Source: an uncultured Acidimicrobiales bacterium | GTDB lineage: Bacteria; Actinomycetota; Acidimicrobiia; Acidimicrobiales; UBA10347 | Assembly: GCA_937942965.1 (NCBI GenBank) | Contig: CALDGN010000449.1 | Coordinates: 1 to 13,301, forward strand | Reading direction: 5' to 3' | Length of the DNA: 13,301 nucleotides | Shown: piece after piece, positions 1 through 6,729 of the stretch | Layout of the letters: every line of letters begins with the position of its first letter | How positions within the stretch are numbered: position 1 is the stretch's first letter | Translations under genes and position numbers: made by a program | Notes under the pieces: model-generated | Told to the model about the DNA's origin: nothing | Seen by the model: the letters and a program-made list of their open reading frames with translations, nothing else | The model's database searches: none

Positions 1-1
1 C

Positions 2-607
2 CTGAGCGTGCCCTACATCCCGACCGGTCCTGACAATTCACTCGACCTCTGGCGCGAGCGCTACACGGCCAACGACAAGTTCTTCTATCAGGTGTACTTC
101 GACGACAACCGAGGCAGCGCTGAGGCCGAACTCGGCGCCGATCACAAGCGCAGTTTGCGCATGATCTACTTCGGCGCATCGGGCGACGGCAACGCTGAAC
201 GCGGCTTGCTCGCCGACAAGCCCGCTTCGGCGAAGATGCTCGACGGCATGGTCGACCCCGACCCCTTCCCGAGTTGGTGCACACCCGAAGACTTCGATGT
301 CTATGCCGCCGGATTCGAGGCCAGTGGCTGGCATGGCCCGCTCAACCGGTACCGCGCGCAGCCGCTTGATGCCGCCGACATCGGCCAGCTCGCCGATCCG
401 CACCTCACGCAGCCTGCGGCGTTCATTGGCGGCGAGCTCGACCCCGTCCGCAACTTCGCTCCGGGTATCGACATGTACGACTTCGCCGCAATGGCTTGTG
501 ATGACTATCGAGGTACGACGATCATCGACGGTGCTGGTCATTGGGTGCAGCAAGAAGCACCCGAAGCGACCAACGCCGCGCTCGACGCGTTCGTGGGCGA
601 CTTGTAG
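2..607 (+). CDS. Epoxide hydrolase (alpha/beta-hydrolase), 3' part, runs off the left edge
   Basis: This is the C-terminal ~200 residues of an EphB-like epoxide hydrolase, which adds water to an epoxide to give a diol, probably in the cytosol. The frame is open to the left edge, and the GTG at 8 is an internal valine in the family's 'LSVPY-P-GP' stretch, not a start. The cap region contains GPLNRYR (counting from that valine, about 110-116), whose Tyr matches the family's cap tyrosine that polarises the epoxide. The third strand of the triad follows as GGELDPV (Asp about 145), then GAGHWVQQEAPEATN (His about 178), the family's highly conserved C-terminal block. The nucleophile Asp and oxyanion part lie outside the window. 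The gene ends in TAG. The next gene on the same strand begins 111 bases later, so co-transcription is uncertain. Family assignment is firm; the substrate is unknown. Confidence 0.88.
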   Translation: MSVPYIPTGPDNSLDLWRERYTANDKFFYQVYFDDNRGSAEAELGADHKRSLRMIYFGASGDGNAERGLLADKPASAKMLDGMVDPDPFPSWCTPEDFDVYAAGFEASGWHGPLNRYRAQPLDAADIGQLADPHLTQPAAFIGGELDPVRNFAPGIDMYDFAAMACDDYRGTTIIDGAGHWVQQEAPEATNAALDAFVGDL

Positions 608-619
608 ACAAGATAGATG

Positions 620-635
620 GCGCCAAAATTGGCGC
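620..635. repeat. Short perfect inverted repeat after the epoxide hydrolase
   Basis: GCGCCAA and TTGGCGC form a 7-bp perfect dyad with a 2-base spacer, 12 bases after the TAG stop. No T-run follows, so a classical intrinsic terminator is not supported. It could be a weak termination or mRNA-end structure, or an operator for the downstream dehydrogenase gene. The rest of the 608-718 gap shows no promoter I can defend. Confidence 0.35.
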
Positions 636-718
636 ACTTCAGCGGTTTCTGACGCATTCTCAGACAACCCACAGGTCTGTCACAGGCGGCACACAGCCAG
701 CCTTGTCAGAACTCTTGC

Positions 719-2059
719 ATGGTTCAGCGAATCCTCTGCAGAAGCGTCGCTTGGCTGGTCAGTATGTTCAGCCGCCGCTCCCCCCTCGCGCCACTTGTGC
801 TGGCCGTGCTGGCCGTCACCCTCCTCGGCGCAGCCGCCCGCGCCGAAACAGCACCGACAACGGCCGCGTCCGATGATCTGCCTGAAGCACTTGCACCGCT
901 ACCGGGCGAAGCAGCTCCAACGCTCGGAGCCGCCACGGCAATCCCGTCCGTCGATGTCGACGGGACTACCCCGCAGATCGCGCTCGAACTCGTCGGCGAC
1001 TTCACCGTGCCGGTCGAAGTCACGCCCTGGGCTGACGCCGGTGTCTCGCTTGTCGTCGAACAGGTCGGCGTGATCCGGACCCTCGACGCCGATGGTGCCG
1101 TCGTGATCGACCTCGCCGATCGGATTCTCTTCGACGGCGAACAGGGTCTGCTCGGCGCTGCGGTGCATCCCGACGAGCCACTGCTCTACGTGCACTACAT
1201 CGACCTCGATGGAGCGACAGTCCTGGCCGAGTTCGAACTCGATCCAGTGACGGCGACCGCCGACCCCGCTTCGTTCCGACAGGTACTGACGGTCGAGCAG
1301 CCGTTCGACAATCACAACGGCGGCGAGATTGACTTCGGTCCCGACGGCTACCTCTACCTCGGGTTGGGCGACGGCGGCCTCGCCGACGATCCACGTCGCC
1401 TGGCCCTCGACCTAACGAGCCCGCTCGGCAAGATCCTGCGCATCGATCCCCGAGCCACCGACGACGCGCCGTACACGATCCCTGGCGACAACCCATTCGT
1501 CGACCAGACCGGCGACGCCGCCATCGCCAACGCTGACGAGCGCATCTGGTCCTACGGCCTCCGCAACCCTTGGAAGTTCTCGTTCGATCCGTCAACGGGT
1601 GATCTGTGGATCGCCGATGTGGGCCAAAACGAGTACGAGGAGGTCAACGTGGCCACGGCCGACGGCGCGCACACCGCCGGCCGTGGCGTCTCGTTCGGCT
1701 GGAGCGCGTTCGAAGGCACCGAGCGCTTCAACGACGACCAGGCCATGTTCGGCCACGACGGCGAAGCACACGTCGATCCGTACTTCACGACGTCACACGC
1801 CGACGGCAACTGCTCGATCAGCGGTGGAGCGGTCTACCGCGGCGATGCGCTGCCCGAGCTGGCGGGTTGGTACGTCTACGGCGACTACTGCACCGGCGTG
1901 ATCTCTGCGATCCCGGCCGACCCTGACAGCGCCGCAGCTGTCGTCGCCGTGGACCTCGCACGCGTCGAAGCCCTCGTCGCCATTGCCGCCGGCCTCGACG
2001 GTGAGCTGTACGCCGCATCAGCCACCGGCGCGGTCCACCGCCTCTCCCCACCCTCCTAA
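719..2059 (+). CDS. Secreted PQQ-dependent glucose/sorbosone dehydrogenase family protein
   Basis: A six-bladed propeller oxidoreductase of the soluble glucose dehydrogenase (GSDH) family, expected to oxidise sugar aldehydes or alcohols outside the membrane with PQQ and calcium. Numbered from the ATG at 719 (446 aa): a signal peptide with an RRSPLAP start, hydrophobic core about 22-38 and an Ala-rich cleavage region ending near 42. Then come FDNHNGGEIDFGPDG at 196-210 (His199 is the presumed catalytic base of the family), GLGDGG at 215-220, SPLGKILRIDP, and YGLRNPWKFSFDP at 279-291 followed by DVGQNEYEEVN. Cys365 and Cys391 sit in the usual C-terminal SISGGAVYRG/YGDYCTG region and may form a disulfide. 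The ATG at 764 gives a neater signal peptide and may be the true start; neither ATG has a strong Shine-Dalgarno site. The stop TAA overlaps the stop of the convergent gene (CTAA). Whether it binds PQQ cannot be told from sequence alone. Confidence 0.88.
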   Translation: MVQRILCRSVAWLVSMFSRRSPLAPLVLAVLAVTLLGAAARAETAPTTAASDDLPEALAPLPGEAAPTLGAATAIPSVDVDGTTPQIALELVGDFTVPVEVTPWADAGVSLVVEQVGVIRTLDADGAVVIDLADRILFDGEQGLLGAAVHPDEPLLYVHYIDLDGATVLAEFELDPVTATADPASFRQVLTVEQPFDNHNGGEIDFGPDGYLYLGLGDGGLADDPRRLALDLTSPLGKILRIDPRATDDAPYTIPGDNPFVDQTGDAAIANADERIWSYGLRNPWKFSFDPSTGDLWIADVGQNEYEEVNVATADGAHTAGRGVSFGWSAFEGTERFNDDQAMFGHDGEAHVDPYFTTSHADGNCSISGGAVYRGDALPELAGWYVYGDYCTGVISAIPADPDSAAAVVAVDLARVEALVAIAAGLDGELYAASATGAVHRLSPPS

Positions 2060-3006
2060 CCGAAATTGATGTGGTTTAGGGGTGGCGAGGACCCCGAATT
2101 GCCATCAAGAACGGAGCGGATCTGAGCAACCAGCTCATGCGGACGCTGCTTGTAGTCGTCCCATGAGAACGGAAGTACCTGCCACCCAGCAAGGGCAAGG
2201 GCCCGGAAGCGACGACGATCACGAACAAAGGACTCGGCATTCAGGTGAAAGCTCAGGCTGTCCAACTCAATGGCCAGTCGGGCTGCCGGATAGGCCAAGT
2301 CGACCTGGGCAACGAAGCGTCCCGCCGGATCATGGACACGGAACTCAAGCCGAGGTTCGGCGAGCGCCGCCCCTGTCAACAGGCGTGCGACCATCCGGCT
2401 CCACTCACTGAGCGGAATGGTGTGGTCAACGGACCGGGCTTCGAGCGCTTCGCGGAGCACCCCGCACCCGTTGCGACCCCGCCGAGCATGACGGACCCAG
2501 ACGTCCCACAGGAGCGCGAGCGTGGTCTGTTTCTGACGGACCGCAGCGTCGACCACTGCACCCAGGCGATCGACGCCCATGATCGCGCCGATGTCGAGGA
2601 TCGTCCGCTCGAGACCGGTGACGGGAATTGCCCCATGTTGAGCGAGGTCGAGCCGAGCGTCGACCTGGGTCGATTGATGGATGACGACACCTTCAAGCTC
2701 ACGCCATCGACCATGCGACACGGTCACATCGACGCCTGACGATCGCCACGCTTCATCGAGGCCATGCAGCCGGGCCGCGGTGAGGTGTGACGCCGCCCCT
2801 TTGGTGCTCAAGGTCGCCGCTACGACTCGCCCGGACCACGATTCCGCGGCGGTGCTGACCCGGTAGATTCCGGAGTGCATTCGGACGAGCTCGCCGTTCC
2901 GCACTCGATAGCGGACCTGCGTCTCGCTCCAACCAGCCTCAAGTAACTGGCCGCGTGACGCGACCCCGTGTTGACGGCGAAAGATCGCCGCGATGGTGGG
3001 TTCCAT
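2056..3006 (-). CDS. AbiEi-like winged helix + DUF559 (Vsr-like) endonuclease-domain protein
   Basis: A 316-aa orphan protein of a type common in actinobacteria. Residues about 5-52 form an AbiEi-type winged helix (QHGVASRGQLLEAGWS, then GELVRMHSGIYRV). A middle part has the family's typical SHLTAARLHGL (73-83) and LERTILDIG (132-140). Residues about 218-300 form a DUF559/Vsr-like nuclease fold with VDLAYP (Asp236), IELDS (Glu247 and Asp249, the E-x-D pair), His254 and the end motif ALAGWQVLPFSWDD. The acidic residues appear intact, so activity on DNA is plausible. No AbiEii-like toxin gene lies next to it, so a classic toxin-antitoxin pair is not supported. The start ATG at 3006 has GGGGAAG about 4 bases upstream. 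The 3' end lies inside the left inverted repeat, and its TAG stop uses flanking DNA, overlapping the dehydrogenase stop. The target and cellular role are unknown. Confidence 0.85.
   Translation of the reverse strand: MEPTIAAIFRRQHGVASRGQLLEAGWSETQVRYRVRNGELVRMHSGIYRVSTAAESWSGRVVAATLSTKGAASHLTAARLHGLDEAWRSSGVDVTVSHGRWRELEGVVIHQSTQVDARLDLAQHGAIPVTGLERTILDIGAIMGVDRLGAVVDAAVRQKQTTLALLWDVWVRHARRGRNGCGVLREALEARSVDHTIPLSEWSRMVARLLTGAALAEPRLEFRVHDPAGRFVAQVDLAYPAARLAIELDSLSFHLNAESFVRDRRRFRALALAGWQVLPFSWDDYKQRPHELVAQIRSVLDGNSGSSPPLNHINFG
2060..2108 (-). repeat. Left terminal inverted repeat with hairpin (19-5-19)
   Basis: Read on the minus strand from 2108 to 2060 this is the counterpart of 3049-3097. 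The plus-strand arm at 2066-2084 (TTGATGTGGTTTAGGGGTG) faces the arm at 2090-2108 across a 5-base loop (2085-2089). Thirteen of 19 positions pair by Watson-Crick rules and one more as a G-T wobble. The repeat starts directly after the TAA of the dehydrogenase gene and also encodes the last ~17 codons of the nuclease gene, including its Pro-Leu-Asn-His-Ile-Asn-Phe-Gly tail. The inner arm, which is coding, is the more degenerate one. Confidence 0.8.
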
Positions 3007-3048
3007 TGCTTCCCCATTGAGATGACGGTGAGGGGGAAGCTCGGTTTC

Positions 3049-3097
3049 TTGATGCCGTTTCGGGGTGCGCTACACCCCTAAACAGCATCAATTTCGG
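3049..3097 (+). repeat. Right terminal inverted repeat with hairpin (19-5-19)
   Basis: The arm at 3049-3067 (TTGATGCCGTTTCGGGGTG) and the arm at 3073-3091 (CACCCCTAAACAGCATCAA) pair at 17 of 19 positions across the 5-base loop CGCTA. ATTTCGG continues to 3097, and the uvrB stop codon begins 6 bases further on. It lies 43 bases upstream of the nuclease start and is in the 3' UTR of uvrB, where it would fold as a stable hairpin. No T-run follows on the uvrB transcript. It is the better preserved of the two copies. Confidence 0.85.
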
Positions 3098-3103
3098 GAA
3101 GGG

Positions 3104-5149
3104 TTAGGCGGACTCGCGGAGTTCTCGCTTGAGGTCCTTGATCTCGTCGCGCAGCCGGGCTGCGTACTCGAAGCGAAGCTCACCCGCGGCCTCGTTCATC
3201 TCTTCTTCGAGGGTGCGGATGAGGCGCTCGAGGTCGTCGCCGTGCATCGCCGACGTGTCGATTGCCTTGTCACGCTTGCGAGACCGCGTCGGACCACCAG
3301 GCTTAACGCTGTCCGGCGTGGGGGCCTTCTGCTCGTTCGGACGCAGGAACGCCAAGATGTCGGTGACGGCCTTGTTCACCGTCTGCGGGTTGATGCCATG
3401 CTCAGCGTTGTACGCGATCTGGACCTCGCGGCGCCGCTGCGTTTCGCCGATCGCCGCGGTCATCGACCGGGTCATCTGATCGGCGTACATAATCACGTGG
3501 CCGTCGGCGTTACGAGCAGCACGACCCATCGTCTGGATCAACGAGGTTTCCGAGCGCAAGAAGCCCTCTTTGTCGGCGTCGAGAATCGCCACGAGCGACA
3601 CCTCGGGAAGGTCCAGGCCCTCTCGCAGCAGGTTGATGCCAACCAGCACGTCGAACTCGCCGAGGCGCAGATCGCGCAGGATCTCGATCCGCTCGATCGT
3701 GTCGACCTCGCTATGGAGGTACCGCACGCGAATACCCAGCTCGAGCAGGTAGTCGGTGAGATCCTCGCTCATCTTCTTGGTGAGGGTCGTCACCAGTACC
3801 CGCTCATCGCGGTCGGTGCGCTTGTTGATCTCTTCGATGAGATCGTCGATCTGACCCTTGGTCGGGCGAACCTCGACCAGCGGATCGACCAGGCCGGTCG
3901 GTCGCACGATTTGCTCGACGACTCTGCCGCTCACATCGAGCTCGTAATTGCCCGGTGTCGCCGACAAGAAGACAACCTGACCAAGCCGACCCATGACTTC
4001 GTCGAAGGTCAGTGGCCGATTGTCCGCAGCTGATGGCAGACGGAAGCCATGCTCGACCAGCGTCGCTTTGCGGCTGCGGTCGCCTTCGTATTGGCCATGC
4101 AGCTGGGGCACGGCGACGTGGCTCTCATCGAGCACGGTTACGAAGTCCTTCGGGAAGTAGTCGAGCAGCGTGAACGGAGCCTCGCCCGCTTCACGGCCGT
4201 CGATATGGCGCGAATAGTTCTCGATGCCGTTGCAGAAGCCGATCTCTTCCATCATCTCGAGGTCGTACTCGGTGCGCATGCGCAGTCGTTGCGCCTCGAG
4301 GAGCTTGCCCTCGGCCTCGAACTGCGCGAGCCGCTGCTGCAGCTCGGTCTGGATTCCGTCGATGGCTCGCGTCATCCGTTCATTGCCGGTCACGTAGTGC
4401 GTGGCGGCGAAGACGCACAGCTCGCTCAACGTGCCGAGACGCTCGCCGGTCAACACGTCGACCCGGTGAATCGCCTCGATTTCGTCGCCGAACATCTCGA
4501 TCCGAATGGCGTTCTCTTCGTAGGCAGGATGCAGCTCGATGACATCGCCCTTGACGCGAAAGTTGCCGCGCACCAGGTTCATGTCGTTGCGCTCGTACTG
4601 CATGTCGATCAGCGTGCGCAGAATGTCTCGCTGGTCGATCTCTTGGCCCGGCCGCAGCACCAACAGGTTGTTCTCGTACTCCTCGGGCGCGCCCAAGCCG
4701 TAGATGCAGCTGACCGACGCAACAATGATGACGTCTCGCCGGGTCAACAGCGCCGACGTGCTTGCGTGGCGCAGCCGATCGATCTCGTCGTTGACCGAGC
4801 TGTCCTTTTCGATGTACGTATCGCTCGACGGCATGTACGCCTCGGGCTGGTAGTAGTCGTAGTAGCTGACGAAGTACTCGACCCGATTGTTGGGGAAGAA
4901 CTCGCGCAGCTCGTTGGCCAACTGGGCGGCCAGCGACTTGTTGGGTGCGATCACCAGCGTCGGGCGCTGCACCTGTTCGATCGTCCACGCGATCGTCGCC
5001 GACTTACCCGAACCGGTGATGCCGAGCAGGGTCTGGAAACGGTCGCCGACGTTGAGGCCCTCGGTGAGTTCTTCGATCGCCTTGGGCTGGTCACCCGCCG
5101 GCTCGAAGTCGGTGATCATCTCGAAGGGAACAGCGGTCCGCTCAGCCAT
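3104..5149 (-). CDS. uvrB: Excinuclease ABC subunit B
   Basis: UvrB is the damage-verifying helicase-like subunit of nucleotide excision repair. It is loaded by UvrA, clamps a strand with its beta-hairpin, then recruits UvrC. The 681-aa product has the full domain order at near-normal family length: Walker A GITGSGKS at 43-50; the beta-hairpin region EYFVSYYDYYQPEAYMP at about 91-107; Walker B-like VLDESHV around 339-345; LSATPG; then helicase motifs V and VI (GINLLREGLDLPEVSLVAILD, and QTMGRAARN). The C-terminal UVR motif that contacts UvrC ends the protein (RFEYAARLRDEIKDLKREL). The start is the ATG at 5149. I found no LexA-type GAAC-N4-GTTC box in the 64-base gap upstream. The GNAT gene lies upstream on the same strand and may share a transcript. 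Nothing looks truncated. Confidence 0.98.
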   Translation of the reverse strand: MAERTAVPFEMITDFEPAGDQPKAIEELTEGLNVGDRFQTLLGITGSGKSATIAWTIEQVQRPTLVIAPNKSLAAQLANELREFFPNNRVEYFVSYYDYYQPEAYMPSSDTYIEKDSSVNDEIDRLRHASTSALLTRRDVIIVASVSCIYGLGAPEEYENNLLVLRPGQEIDQRDILRTLIDMQYERNDMNLVRGNFRVKGDVIELHPAYEENAIRIEMFGDEIEAIHRVDVLTGERLGTLSELCVFAATHYVTGNERMTRAIDGIQTELQQRLAQFEAEGKLLEAQRLRMRTEYDLEMMEEIGFCNGIENYSRHIDGREAGEAPFTLLDYFPKDFVTVLDESHVAVPQLHGQYEGDRSRKATLVEHGFRLPSAADNRPLTFDEVMGRLGQVVFLSATPGNYELDVSGRVVEQIVRPTGLVDPLVEVRPTKGQIDDLIEEINKRTDRDERVLVTTLTKKMSEDLTDYLLELGIRVRYLHSEVDTIERIEILRDLRLGEFDVLVGINLLREGLDLPEVSLVAILDADKEGFLRSETSLIQTMGRAARNADGHVIMYADQMTRSMTAAIGETQRRREVQIAYNAEHGINPQTVNKAVTDILAFLRPNEQKAPTPDSVKPGGPTRSRKRDKAIDTSAMHGDDLERLIRTLEEEMNEAAGELRFEYAARLRDEIKDLKRELRESA

Positions 5150-5213
5150 CCCCCGAGCCTACGCCAGCCCTGTGACATCGGCAGGTGGCCGATCGCACAC
5201 GGTGACCGCCGTC

Positions 5214-5753
5214 TCAGTCCAGATCGTCGAAGGGACTGGCGTACACGAAACGCCCCCTGGTCGACGGCTGCCACGACGACAGCGTCAGCACCTGAAAGAA
5301 CTGCGCCCACGATGCGTCAGGCGGCTCGATCCCTACCTCGGACGAAGCGACAAACCCGAACCGGCTGTAGTAATCCGGCGACCCAAGCAGCGCAATCAGC
5401 GGCGCATCGGTTGCGTCGGCGGCGCCGATCATCGCCCACATCAGCGCGGAGCCGATACCGGTCCCCTGTCGCCCGGGCATCACGCCGATCGGGCCGAGGC
5501 CAAGGCACGCCATCGGCGGTCCATCGTCGACGTCAAGGCGACCCTGCGAGCAGATGCTGTGCGCCACCACCGCGCCTGCGTCTTCGGCGACGAGCGAGAG
5601 CCGCGGCAGCCACCCATCGCTGCGCCGCAGTGCCTCGACCAAGCGCACCTCGGCCGGTTCGCCCGACCCCTCTGCGCCAAAGGCGGCCGCCTGAACTGCG
5701 CTGATCGCCGCAGCATCCTCGGGACGCTCACGGCGAATCACGAATGACGACAT
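5214..5753 (-). CDS. GNAT family N-acetyltransferase (COG3153-like)
   Basis: A 179-aa acetyltransferase that would move an acetyl group from acetyl-CoA to an amine; the substrate is unknown. It begins with the usual MSSFVIRRERPEDAAAI strand-helix. The acetyl-CoA pyrophosphate-binding loop is GRQGTGIGSAL at about 94-104, preceded by LGLGPIGVMPG. The motif GSPDYYSRFGF at 124-134 is typical of the YhbS/COG3153 subgroup. The start ATG at 5753 has a moderate TAGGGTC about 6 bases upstream. It is 59 bases from, and divergent to, the LLM oxidoreductase gene, so the two probably share a promoter region. uvrB follows 64 bases downstream on the same strand. Confidence 0.9.
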   Translation of the reverse strand: MSSFVIRRERPEDAAAISAVQAAAFGAEGSGEPAEVRLVEALRRSDGWLPRLSLVAEDAGAVVAHSICSQGRLDVDDGPPMACLGLGPIGVMPGRQGTGIGSALMWAMIGAADATDAPLIALLGSPDYYSRFGFVASSEVGIEPPDASWAQFFQVLTLSSWQPSTRGRFVYASPFDDLD

Positions 5754-5812
5754 GGACTGACCCTAGGGCACGCCATTTCCGTCGCACCACGAGAATCCGC
5801 CACGATGAGCAC

Positions 5813-6682
5813 ATGCGCTTCGGGATTCGGTATTGCAACAGTGGCCCCTACATCGACGGGCCGACCGGTGCCGAGCTGGTCCAGGCGGCCGAGGCTGCTG
5901 GCTTCGACTCGGCCTGGACGGTCGAACACACGGTGGTGCCCGCCAACTACAAGTCGACGTATCCGTATCACGAGAGCGGACGCATGGCTGGCGGCATCGA
6001 CGATGCCGCCTGGCCCGACCCGCTGATGTGGATGTCGTACATGGCCGGCGTGACGACAACGCTGCAGTTCGCGACCGGGATCTTCATCGTGCCCCAGCAC
6101 AACCCGGTCGTGGCCGCGAAACAGATCGCAACCCTCGACGCGATGTCACGGGGCCGCGTGATGCTCGGGGTTGGTGTCGGCTGGCTCCGAGAGGAGTTCG
6201 ATGCCATCGGCGTACCGTTCGAGCGTCGAGGCAAACGCACCGACGAGTACATCGCCGCCATGCGGGCGCTCTGGACCGAGGATTGTGCGAGCTTCCACGG
6301 CGAATTCGTCAACTTCGACGACATCTACTGCCGGCCCCAACCAGCCCAAGCGAACATCCCGATCATCGTCGGCGGCGACACCGAGCCTGCGGCCCGCCGA
6401 GCGGGCCGCCTCGGCGATGGCTACTTCCCCGCCCGCAACGCCCCCGCAGAACTGATCACGCTCGCCCGGCGCACCGCTGAAGAACACGGCCGGGATCCGG
6501 ACGCGCTTGAGATCACGACGAGCATGCCGAGCGATCCAGCCGAGCTTCCCGCGCTCGCAGCACGCGGCGTCGACCGTGTGCTCGTGCCTGTCAGTGCGAT
6601 TGCGGGTCAGGCGACGATGATTGCGTCACCTGACGACTGTGACCGGTGGCGGTCGATGATCGAGGACAACCAAGGCCTCTGA
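5813..6682 (+). CDS. LLM class F420-dependent oxidoreductase
   Basis: A 289-aa luciferase-like (TIM barrel) enzyme, most likely using coenzyme F420 to reduce or oxidise a small organic substrate, as is usual in actinobacteria. The start MRFGIRYCNSGPY gives the standard first beta strand. AAGFDSAWTVEHTVVP matches the conserved strand 2 region. RVMLGVGVGWLREEFDAIG and RGKRTDEYIAAMRALWTED are family signatures, and PIIVGGDTEPAARRAGRLGDGY is the late-barrel cofactor phosphate loop. An in-frame start at 5744 would overlap the divergent GNAT gene by 10 bases and add 23 unconserved residues, so I chose the ATG at 5813. Its Shine-Dalgarno site is weak. F420 use rather than FMN is inferred from the subgroup, not shown by a decisive residue. 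Confidence 0.9.
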   Translation: MRFGIRYCNSGPYIDGPTGAELVQAAEAAGFDSAWTVEHTVVPANYKSTYPYHESGRMAGGIDDAAWPDPLMWMSYMAGVTTTLQFATGIFIVPQHNPVVAAKQIATLDAMSRGRVMLGVGVGWLREEFDAIGVPFERRGKRTDEYIAAMRALWTEDCASFHGEFVNFDDIYCRPQPAQANIPIIVGGDTEPAARRAGRLGDGYFPARNAPAELITLARRTAEEHGRDPDALEITTSMPSDPAELPALAARGVDRVLVPVSAIAGQATMIASPDDCDRWRSMIEDNQGL

Positions 6683-6683
6683 C

Positions 6684-6715
6684 CCGAGAGGGCGAGCGGC
6701 CGAGAGGGCGAGCGG
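6684..6715. repeat. Perfect tandem duplication, 2 x 16 bp
   Basis: CCGAGAGGGCGAGCGG occurs twice in immediate succession (6684-6699 and 6700-6715), followed by a degraded third piece (CGGGAGCGA). It fills most of the 47-base gap between the convergent LLM and GGDEF-EAL genes. It shows no strong dyad and no T-run. Confidence 0.8.
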
Positions 6716-6729
6716 CGGGAGCGAATAGG

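Larger units (their letters stand above)
2060..3097. mobile_element. Candidate mobile unit: nuclease gene between 49-bp palindromic inverted repeats
   Basis: The 1038-bp stretch is bounded by 2060-2108 and 3049-3097, which match as inverted repeats at 40 of 49 positions. The outer 25 positions are nearly identical (23 of 25). Almost all the interior is one gene for an AbiEi-like/DUF559 nuclease. There is no transposase or integrase of a known family and no target duplication I can see. The flanks differ by only a few bases between repeat and stop codon: 0 on the left and 6 on the right. The layout, a nuclease gene between inverted palindromes that fold as hairpins, recalls REPtrons (RAYT genes between REP elements), but the enzyme is unrelated. 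It could instead be two independent repeat copies that happen to flank the gene. The repeats are seen directly; mobility is inference. Confidence 0.45.

Noticed and set aside
2056..3006. Reading the AbiEi-like gene as half of a type IV toxin-antitoxin system
   Set aside because: There is no AbiEii-type nucleotidyltransferase toxin gene next to it, and the protein carries its own nuclease domain; flanking genes are a dehydrogenase and uvrB.
5150..5213. Possible LexA/SOS box upstream of uvrB
   Set aside because: No GAAC-N4-GTTC-like dyad is present in the gap, so SOS control of uvrB from this sequence is not supported.
4049..5704. Long plus-strand open frame (551 codons) opposite uvrB and the GNAT gene
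   Set aside because: It is the antisense shadow of high-GC coding sequence; the minus-strand products match well-known families over full length and this frame shows no recognisable domain.
5744..5812. Earlier start for the LLM oxidoreductase
   Set aside because: It would overlap the divergent GNAT gene and add residues outside the fold; the ATG at 5813 begins exactly at the conserved MRFGI strand.
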